Of a stretch of 64,000 nt of DNA, positions 54,101 to 63,026 are shown in pieces. This stretch comes from Erythroxylum novogranatense (Eukaryota > Streptophyta > Magnoliopsida > Malpighiales > Erythroxylaceae). The notes beneath the pieces were generated by a model, which was not told the origin of the DNA, did not search any database, and saw only the letters and a list, made by a program, of their open reading frames with translations. A program made the translations under genes and the position numbers. The first letter of the stretch is position 1. Each line of letters begins with the position of its first letter. The stretch is taken from NCBI GenBank assembly GCA_029891385.1, contig CM057228.1, positions 37,389,023 through 37,453,022 on the forward strand, read 5' to 3'.

Positions 54101-55502
54101 ACGGATTTTATTATGGGGAAATTTGGATTTAGGGCCGGAAAATTCATGAACATGCATATTTCACCTACATGTGCACAAATTGCATCTGTAGTGACTCGTT
54201 CTTTCTCTGTTTCTTATAGAGGCCCAAGTGGAGCGTCGTCAAACCGACGGGGCGGAAACTTCCCGGCATTAGCTCGGAAGTAATAGGTGAGTAACCTAGT
54301 TGGTTTCTCAACCTTATGTGTTTATTAATTATATGCATTGATTGCCATGAGGATGCAAGGATGGATATATGTAATTGATTGTTTTGATTGATTTCGGACC
54401 ATGGGTGCTCGAAATATTGGATTGTGATATTGAAGTGCAAATGAAAATAAGTGCGTGAGAATGCATTAGTCAATTGGATTGTAAATGTGATAGATTAGTA
54501 AATTGGATTGGAAATGTGATAGTGAAACGAAAGGTAAATGCATGGAATGAATACCGGACTGAAAGTCCGAGAACATTGGAAAATGATCAGAAATGCGATA
54601 ATTGGATATTGGAAAATGACATGTGCATTCATGCATAGTAAATGATCAGATAATGGCAGTTGTGACCGGTGTCGCCACCGATTTCAGAGCTTTAAGCTCA
54701 ACGCATAGGGCCTCGTGCCCAACGTATTCCGAGCCTCGGCTCGATGATCAGGGCTATGCCCAACGTTTCGGGGCTTTAAGCCCAATGTTTCAGAGCCAAT
54801 GGCTCAACGTATATGAGCTCAGGCGCACGGTCACAACAACGAAAGAAAACGGAAGAGTCACATGCACACTGCATAAATGAATGTTTAATGTGAATAGTGT
54901 GAAAGGCTTATTGCCTTATAAAATGTGAAATTGAGTGCCTGTGATTTCTTGTTTATGATATATATACAGTATTGTGTGATTGTGTGGATATGCATGAGTT
55001 GGGTGAACCATCGATGATGGTTTCTCACTGAGTTCGCAAACTCACCCAACATTGCATCTATTTTTCAGGAAATGGAGAGTACCCCGTTGGACACACGGGA
55101 GTACGTATACTGCTAGCAAGACAGAGTATCGGGTCCGGATCAGAGTCATCTGTATCTGCATTAGTGTATTAATTTGGTATTTGGTAGGCCCAATTGTTTA
55201 CATGTAATTGTATAGAGTGACTGAGCACTAATGAGTGCTAATAATGAGTGAAATTGTTTTATCAAGAAATGGTTAAAATGTTTTGTTATAATTGGGCCAA
55301 GTCAATGATTGCTTTACGACTCTCACTTTTTGAAAGAAAAGATAATATCATCGCACTCTAATGTTTTTGAAAGAAAAAAAAAGTCATACGATTTTTGGTT
55401 AACAAGGTAAATGAATGTTCTAGTACGCCACCCTCGCGGGTCACGGGCTCGGATATCACCATGGATATCGGGTTCGGGTCTCGTCGGGAGTGGGGTGCTA
55501 CA
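51172..55502 (+). repeat. Element B 3' LTR (4331 bp)
   Basis: Near-identical to 43252-47552. It holds the palindromes at 53685-53716 (GTCACTAG..CTAGTGAC) and 53777-53814 (GTCAGCC..GGCTGAC with GCTGGGCGA/TCGCCCAGC), a (TTTA)n tract at about 53821-53850, the hairpin array at 54659-54837 and the conserved stem at 55006-55058. Confidence 0.95.
54659..54837. repeat. Hairpin array in B 3' LTR (best-preserved copy)
   Basis: Between GTTGTGACCG and CGGTCACAAC lie six consecutive ~20-24 bp units, most of them a short stem-loop followed by CAACG or CAATG: GAGCTTTAAGCTC, GGGCCTCGTGCCC, CGAGCCTCGGCTCG, GGGCTATGCCC, GGGCTTTAAGCCC, GAGCCAATGGCTC. A last GAGCTC precedes the closing arm. Regular spacing indicates tandem amplification of one hairpin unit. 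Confidence 0.85.
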
Positions 55503-58244
55503 TCCCTAGTATGAGTCGCATGTATATGTCACACGCATAGGCATTGTTAAGAGTTTAAGTTGATAGAAATAGTGAGAAGAATAATGATTTGTCAGAAAGT
55601 GAGAAGATAAGAAAAGTTTGTGGATACGTACTGGAATTGATATGGATGTGACAATATTTTCATGAATTGATTGAAAAAGAAATAAAGACAGCTGGAAAGG
55701 ACGGGATTTAAGCTGTACAAGCAAAGTGAAATTGAGAGGTTAAACATGGAATTATGAATGATTATTTAATTAGTGTGATAAGAGTTATGATCTGGTATAA
55801 GATTGTGCTAATGAATTTGAGACCAGAATTTCAAGATGGCTATACATCTATAATTCTAAATTGATTAAGAACGTACGTATGGAAAATGAAACAAATGGTA
55901 GTGATATGTGTAGAAGTTCTCGGGGTTGTGTTGGCAAGTTCTTATGAGTATGCATTTGATAATGTGGTTACATTGGTGAACAATGTGATTGGGTAAATAT
56001 GAGATTTATATTTGGATATGGTATAGGATGTAATCTATGATCCCTATAATTAAGAAACTATGAGATGAATCAGAGTAAATAAACGGAAGTATGGTATAGG
56101 TGTTTATGCTGAAAAGGTAACTACTATGAAGGAGTAATTCTGAATAGTAGTAAAATATTCAGAGGTTGTTCAAAATCAATTGTGATGGATGTATCGGTAG
56201 CGTGAGATATAAAGTAGTGACCTTCTGAAATTACTTTTGTGTATAAGATGTAGTGATCATGATGGTACATACCAAGGTATAAGAGTAAATGACTATGCCT
56301 CTTATTTCATTGAGTGTAATTATGAAGGACAGTTTGATTATGTAAAATGTGGCATAAAGTGAAATTATTAAAAGTTCATGAGTCGTTGAAATTGATCGTA
56401 TTGAGTTATTAAGAATGTTTGAAACAGCATTGATGATGATAACAGATGATTAATGAAAGAACAAATCAGAAATGAATATGCATTGAATCAAAGGGAATAT
56501 TGAAGTCATATCCTCAGTGCAAACTCAAGCATAAGAGGTAGAGTATACTACTAAGAGTGTATGCATTATGGTCAATGTAGTGTATCCAACTATCGGAGTG
56601 GATGTTTGGAAGTTAAAGTAACAATATTGCAAACATGAGGAGGACTTAGATCCACATTATATCCTATGCGAGTATGCACAGGAGATATAAACTAGATTTT
56701 GATGAATGTGTTACCAACATAGAAAGTTGAGTTTGCAAATCAATTAAAATGCATGGAGAGATTAGTAAGGAAGAGCAATGAAAGTAAAGAGAATTTCGAG
56801 GAATTATGATACTGATAGAAATTATATTGTCTGGATTTGGAGATTTTATAGTATACAATAATGTTGTATAAGAGATTGGGATAAAATGCAATGCAGCATG
56901 ACAAAGTGATTTAATATACATGGAGACAATTGAAACCTTATGAGTTGATTATTTGATACTTGAATTGAAACTTCCTGCAATAGTGATTGCTGAGAAGTTG
57001 GATACATTATATGTACAGAGACATCTTGGATATTTATAAATATGCAGATCATAAAAGTTTGAGGTAATTATTGAGTTGGGAGATTTAAAGATGAGACTGA
57101 GATAATGGACAGAAGTACTAAAAGATTATGATGGTACAAATGTGTATTTCCTAGTAAAGCTAGTGTTGTATCCAACACATTAAGCAGAGATCCCAATAGC
57201 AGTGAAGCATGAATTCATATATGGAGGTTATCAGATATAATGCAAAAAGGAAGCATAGAATTTGAAGTTGAATTTTAAGCAAAATCAAGTACAAATTGCT
57301 ATGGAATTGAGAAATGAATATGAATTTTGAGTTTGATTTGGACATGATGCTTGTGATCGAAATGAAAGGTATGTATACCGATAAAGATGATTGAGCAAAG
57401 AAGTTACTAGAAAAGGCACAAATAGTAACTTAAGCTATATTTCCTAGTAGGAATGCATAGAAACGAAATTTAGTGGAGGAGAATATAGACTCAAGTGACT
57501 GAATGTTTGAATTTGCCGACGGTCATAACTATCAAAGATATGCTTAAAGCTTATATTTGGAGTTCATAGGAATATGAGATCAATGTACAACTTGATTGAC
57601 CTTAAACATGACAATCATTATTAGTGACGTCATTAGAATATTGTACGGAGCGTTATACGATAAATGAATGAATTTGGTGGACCAATAGCAAAGGTATGGA
57701 ATATAGTGAGATAGACATGAAAGTTAAGTGTGCTGACACTATTGAGATGTAAACTATGAAACAATTGATGAAATGTTTCTGAGAGTATCACGTTTCTAAG
57801 GTGTGCTTGGATTGAATGTAAGATGTGCTCAGGTTAGGATAAAGAAGCAACTAAGCTTGAATTGTATTGATTCATATAAGTTATTAAGAACTGGATCATT
57901 GACTCATAAGTTAGTATTATTAACAAGGATGTCCCAGATTCATAACATGTTATGTGTGATTATGCTAAGGAATATCGATATGATTTGATATTGGTTTTAT
58001 CGATGTGAAATGTGAAAAATTGGTAAGTAATCTAGGGTATATATATATATATATTGAGGAATTTCTGAAGAAAGTGAATGATTAAATAAGTGATTGAAAG
58101 ACCGAGTGGGTCTATTGACTATGGTCATTTGGAAGAAGTTATTCGAGTGAAGAGATTACTTGGCAGATTGAGGAACATTACCTCCATTGGTTTGATTACT
58201 CAGGTAAGAATTTCGATGACGAAATTCTTTAAAAGGGGAAGAAT
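55503..58244 (+). pseudogene. Element A internal region with decayed pol
   Basis: The only recognisable domain is RNase H, in shifted frames at 57044-57189: ADHKSLR, then DLKMRLR-stop-WTEVLKDYD, then YFPSKASVVSNTLSR. These match family TDHKSL, DLNMRQRRW.ELLKDYD and YHPGKANVVADALSR. Upstream (55508-57000) and downstream (57190-58200) nothing can be assigned, and both intervals are too short for full gag-PR-RT and integrase. A (TA)n run is at 58040-58056. The polypurine tract AAAAGGGGAAGAA (58231-58243) follows the chromovirus pol tail. Confidence 0.75.
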
Positions 58245-61200
58245 TGTTGGACCCCGAACTTTTCTTGGAATTTAGAAATATGAAATGAGAAATTTTGACA
58301 ATTATTCATGTGTAAAGAATAGAAGAATTCTTGCATTTGAAATGAAGTAGAAAAGATAGTTATGTGCAAGATGGGTTATATGTGAAATATTGGAAGTTAT
58401 AAGTTGAAACATGATCATTGAGTATGCTTCGGTGTTTCAGCCATAACTTTTTCTCTAGTTATCCGAATCAGATGATTTTTAATTTGGATTAAACTAGCAG
58501 ATAAGGATACAAATTGTCTGATAAAATTGAGTTCTAATTTAGTCTTTAAGAATGTCAATTTTCATATGGAAGTAAATCACAGGAAAATATGTTAGCATAA
58601 TGATTGTCCAAAATGTTTGGAGTATAACTTTTGGTGTAGTGATCCAAATTAAACGATTTTGGTGGCGTTATGAAATTGAGACAATAAGGAATAATTATCT
58701 AGAAGGAAGTTTTAAAAAATTTCTTCAATTTGATGCTTAGAAAAAAGTCCTAAAGTAAGCTTGAATTAAAATGAGCTTTAGGGGCAAATTGGGAAGACTA
58801 CTTAAAGAGTTAAGTTACAAGGCTTATAAGGAAGGGCTTTTTGGTCATTTATCACTCATTAAATGACATGGCAATATAAAACAATAGGTCTGTCATTTTT
58901 CATGAAGGATGCACGACACTTAAGAAGGAAAGAAAGAGCAAAAGAAAAAGAGAGAAGAGAGGAAGCAAGCTTTCAGATGGGGAAGAATGAAACAAGAAGA
59001 GAAAGGTAACTTAGGGTTTTGATTTTTCATGGGTTTCAAGCATGATTTTAATTAGATTCAAGGGGAAAAGTGTGGAAGAAGATGAAAGCTTCCTATAGGA
59101 ACTAAGGAAATCCGAAAATGGTGGAGGTTGAAGGTAAGAGAAAAATTTGATTTGTTAAATTGTGATGAGATTTAGGTTTATTTGGCTTAAGATTAGTATG
59201 GGTTTGTGAATTCTTAAGTTAATTTTGAGGATTATGTCTATTATGATGTTGAATTTGGGTGAATTTGGTTTAGGGAATTTTAACTTGGATGAGGGAAAGA
59301 AGTAATGGAGAAATTGAAGTTTAGGACAAAGTTCTAGCATGGAAATGAGGTGGGTTTCATGTTTATAGTTAAATAATAAACCATTAAAGTTTTTCGTAAA
59401 TTAAGAGAATAAAATGATTTCAAGTATTTCATAATTGTGCATATATTGTTTTTAAATGATTTAAAGAATTTGCTTATATGTGTGCATATGCTCCATGAAT
59501 TGGATTTGAATTGTTGTGAATATGCAAAAAAATGCATTGTGATATATGATTATGTTATGCCATTGAAATTGTGTCATGACATTTTGATTTGAATGGAAAT
59601 AAGAAAAAGAACATGAAAAGTGTGAAAGCATTTCATTTCGATAAAATGATTTGAGCATTGCTTATGTGCTTTGGTTGGGCGAGAGAGAAACCATTTCGTT
59701 AGTCACGTGCACGTCGACATTAAGCCTTCTCTCGGCTGCCCGCTTATGGCCCACGAGATCCGAAAAGTGCACTCGTTTCGTTCACAGAGTAAACTTCGGT
59801 TTCTCTGTTTTGTTCACAGAACCCTCGAGCCAAATTGGGTGTGCATTAGCATTTTGATGTGTTATGTTATGATGTGAATTGTGTGTTATGCTTGAATGAG
59901 AAATGACATCATTTGTGTTTAATGGGATGATGTATTGAATTATGAGATGTGTATGGAAATTGTGAATTGTCAAGTTGGTGCATACATGTTTTGCACTATT
60001 GTAAATTGGTTGAAATCTATGTTTTTCCTTGAATTTGATAAGCAGATTTTACTCATTATGGATTATAAACCTGTTACCCACGGGCTTTTCAAGCTCACCC
60101 CCCTCTCCGTCCCATCTCCAGGTATTGAGCAAGGGATCAAGTGAAAGTGAATCAGGGCATAAATTCAAATATGCATGTTTTGTTATGTTTTGGAATTATT
60201 GATGTAAAACAAGTCTTCAAGTGGATTTTGAGAAATTTTGGATTTTGCATGTTTTGTATATTGGATTTTGATATTGATGATGTATTGTGGCATGAGTTGC
60301 CATTGAAGTTGGTAAACTCTTATTTTATTATGTAAAAGAAATATGGATGAGTGTATGGACTTTGAAATGTGAAATTGTGCATGGATGATGAGTTGATGAA
60401 CATTGAATATGAGCTATTGATATATATATATAAGTGAGATAATATGGAAAGGAAAGATAGGAATGTCATGAAGCCCGAGACGTTGTTGAATAGGAAGGGT
60501 CGTATGGATTAAGGTTGAGAGTTGAAGAATTCCAATAGGTAGTTGAATGGTTATGTTCATAAAAATCCAATTTGTATAAGGCAAAATTGTAAGTTTTCCA
60601 TGAGGATAAAATATGTATATGCTGCCTTCCAAGAAAAAACTGTATTGATTTAGATTGAATTGGACCAAGTTGTCTTCATAGAAGTTGTAGTTCGACTTTA
60701 TAATTTTCCAACGCTATAAAGTATGCAATTATTCGATATCGTAGTTGAGAGTTATAATCATTCCAAGTTAGGACGTTGTAGTGGACCAAATTCCCGAACC
60801 ATTAGCGTATAGGAAGTGAATCTCGGACTCGAAAGAGTGAATTTTGGCAAGATTATGAGTATAGGAGAAGTTAGGATGGATTTAGGACCCTTTGGAGGGG
60901 TTTTGGAGGGTAAAAATATTTTTCAACTGAAGTTTACACGGCCTGCCCGTGTGAATTTACACTGGTCGTGTGTTTCTGGGCGTATGGACATTGTTTCACC
61001 CGAAGGTAACACAGTCTGATCGTGTGATTTTACACGGTCCGTGTTTTTTGACCCTCATAAAGACCAAATTTCAACTTTTGGTCTTCATGAAAGTTGTAGC
61101 TCTAGAGTTCTACTTTGTAATGGTCCAAGAACGAGTCAATCCGATACCCATAATGAGAGTTATGGCGTTTGCGCCAAAGTATGTTCAGTAGATCTTTTGA

Positions 61201-61667
61201 GTTGATTTGACAAAGTTTGGAGGAAAGGAATTGAGGGGCCGGTTGGGAGACCATGATTGAGGTATGAACACACTTTGGATTTTCAAGCATATCTTCATCT
61301 ATAGAACTCCGATTGAGTTGGTTCTTTCTCCAAAATGAACTAGAGACATCGAGCTACAATTGTTTTGAAGAAAATCAATTGTGGTAATTGTCATTTCGTT
61401 GTGTGGGTTCACCCTTGTGGCTTGAGATGTTATGAGAATGATGATGAACCAATAATGCCTAAAAAGATTCCATAGAATAACCCTACAGGTTATTATGCTC
61501 ACGTTTTATGAATGGTTTTCGGATGTTGTGTTCCAAAAATGGATTCAACATTTGTGATATCAGAGCAAGAGGGAAAAAAATCGATGATAGATAAGCAGAC
61601 TTCATTGGAGTACGTTCACGTCTTATGGTTTCATTTAAGAGTTGGGTTCCGGAAATGGCACCCAACA
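58245..61667 (+). repeat. Element A 3' LTR (3423 bp)
   Basis: TGTTGGACCCCGAAC..GGCACCCAACA; pairs with the split 5' LTR. No coding region. Palindromic words ACACGGCCTGCCCGTGT (60936-60952) and GATCGTGTGATTTTACACGGTC are at the same LTR position as F's TGTCCGTTTAACGGACA. A short (TA)n tract is at 60420. It lacks 122 bp present in the 5' LTR (junction about 61190). Confidence 0.93.
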
Positions 61668-61800
61668 GTTGGTCTTAGTTGTACTCGGTGGTTCGTTCTT
61701 TCTAATAGCATAGTCTATATCCATCCAGCCGTAATGAAGCAGAATTCTCTCCTTTCACACCTTATAGTTGTCATCTCTTAATTCGAGAATATCACACTTA
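61668..61800 (-). pseudogene. Copia I gag, N-terminal part
   Basis: The minus strand reads LRDDNYKV-stop-KERILLHYGWMDID, then YAIRKNEPPSTTKTN, stopping at the GTTGG duplication. This is the copia gag N-terminus (normally ..NYKVWKDKILLQLGWMDIDLALR). The TGA replaces the conserved Trp. It joins the gag remainder at 1346-1000 if element A is removed. Start codon not determined. Confidence 0.75.
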
Positions 61801-63012
61801 AGATCAAAAATATTAACTATTTGAGTTGCTGCAAATTGAAAAATAAAAATATTTGCTCGTTATATATTTCGAGACCAATAATAATTCATAGTTTACGAAT
61901 ATAAATCATGCATTTAATAGATGAATCTAGTGACATAAAACTTGCCTGTGGGCTAAAGTTCTACTCAATTAGATTCATCTGAAATCTTATAATAAAATTA
62001 TTAAATTGTGTTCCTTTTCTTAATTTCAGTGGGTAAATTAAGAAATATAATCCGATATTTTATCCTAATTAATCACAAATATAACAAAATTCTGTGAGTA
62101 GATTTTATCATATCATGTATGATTAATTACAATTAATGTATTAATGCGATCTTAAAACTAAATATATAATTATAATTAATTTGAGATGTTGTGGTCGCTT
62201 CCAATTAATTAAAATCATATGATCACTAACATTATTTTAAGCTTTAAATTAAAGCCTAACATTTGCATCAATTAATAAATAATGCAAATAAATCAAATAA
62301 TAATGCAAAAATATTTAATCTAATTTTTCATGTATAATAATCATAAATTTATACACAAAAATTTTCAATTAATCACATGTAACTTGTGCAAAAATTAAAC
62401 AATTATAACATGCACGCCAAAACTTAAATTCTAACATAAGACATATATAATTAAAAATTAATATTTTTCATAAAATATTAATGCCAAAATGATTTTATAA
62501 TTAAAATCACAACATAAGGGTTAGGTCTTGATTAACCTAATTTATCATTAATATTAACAAAATTAATATTAATAATTAATTTTTTATTTATTAAAAAAGG
62601 TGGCAAGGTCGTCTTTAACCTCCAGTCAGGTCGGCTGTGACCCGACTGGATCCGATGGAGCCCCAACCCTCCAGACCAACGGAGCACGCTTGAGAATGGA
62701 TGAAGCTCGGCAATAGGACGACGTCGACCACACGATGTGCGTGGGATGTCGAAGAACCCACCATGCAATGCTGCGCAAATGGAAACGTCAAAGCCTTACA
62801 TACAGTAGTCGTCCCTCCTCCTCCTTCATAGTCCAGTCAACATCGAGTGCTCCATGAAACATCAAAAACACGACCCCGATGTGCATCGCATGTTAAAAAC
62901 GTTGAAAAATTCAATAATCCTAAGCTCAAGTTTTTGGTAGAAACATAACAAAAACAGATCAAAACAAAGAATTTTTTGTAACATTCATAAGCGATGCAAA
63001 GGCATCATTCTA
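61801..63012 (-). mobile_element. Copia I leader region
   Basis: About 1.2 kb between gag and PBS. Positions 61800-62600 are strongly AT-rich, with many TAATTAAT-type words and no open frame. Positions 62600-62960 are GC-richer, with a 78-codon minus frame lacking recognisable motifs. I read it as untranslated leader; an additional old insertion inside it cannot be excluded. Confidence 0.5.
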
Positions 63013-63024
63013 GCTCTGATACCA
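63013..63024 (-). promoter_or_regulatory. Primer-binding site of copia I
   Basis: The minus strand reads TGGTATCAGAGC followed by TAGAATGATGCCTTTGCATC, and preceded by ..ATTGTTTCATT. It is the initiator tRNA-Met type, marking the 5' LTR end at about 63027. Confidence 0.8.
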
Positions 63025-63026
63025 AA

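Larger units (their letters stand above)
43252..55502 (+). mobile_element. Complete gypsy-type LTR retrotransposon B (family 2)
   Basis: Flanked by a perfect TCCCT duplication (43247-43251, 55503-55507). 5' LTR 43252-47552 (4301 bp), internal 47553-51171 (3619 bp), 3' LTR 51172-55502 (4331 bp). The LTRs are very similar, so it is fairly young, yet the internal region has no open pol. It inserted about 100 bp inside A's 5' LTR end. Large LTRs with a short non-coding interior recall LARD-type non-autonomous elements. Confidence 0.95.
1347..61667 (+). mobile_element. Gypsy-type LTR retrotransposon A (family 1), host of nested insertions
   Basis: The element starts TGTTGGACCCC at 1347 and ends CACCCAACA at 61667, flanked by a perfect 5-bp duplication GTTGG. 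The 5' LTR (1347-2918 and 41898-43141) is interrupted by solo LTR C with everything inside it. The internal region (43142-43251 and 55503-58244) is interrupted by complete element B. The 3' LTR is 58245-61667. The PBS at 43147 and the polypurine tract at 58231 fit. The pol end ..AATTTCGATGACGAAATTC just before the polypurine tract is typical of Tekay-like chromoviruses. Without its passengers the element is only about 9-10 kb, with less than 3 kb internal. Confidence 0.9.

Noticed and set aside
62532..62768. 78-codon minus-strand frame in the right flank
   Set aside because: No motif; lies between PBS and gag of copia I, so is probably leader. Kept only as part of the leader description.
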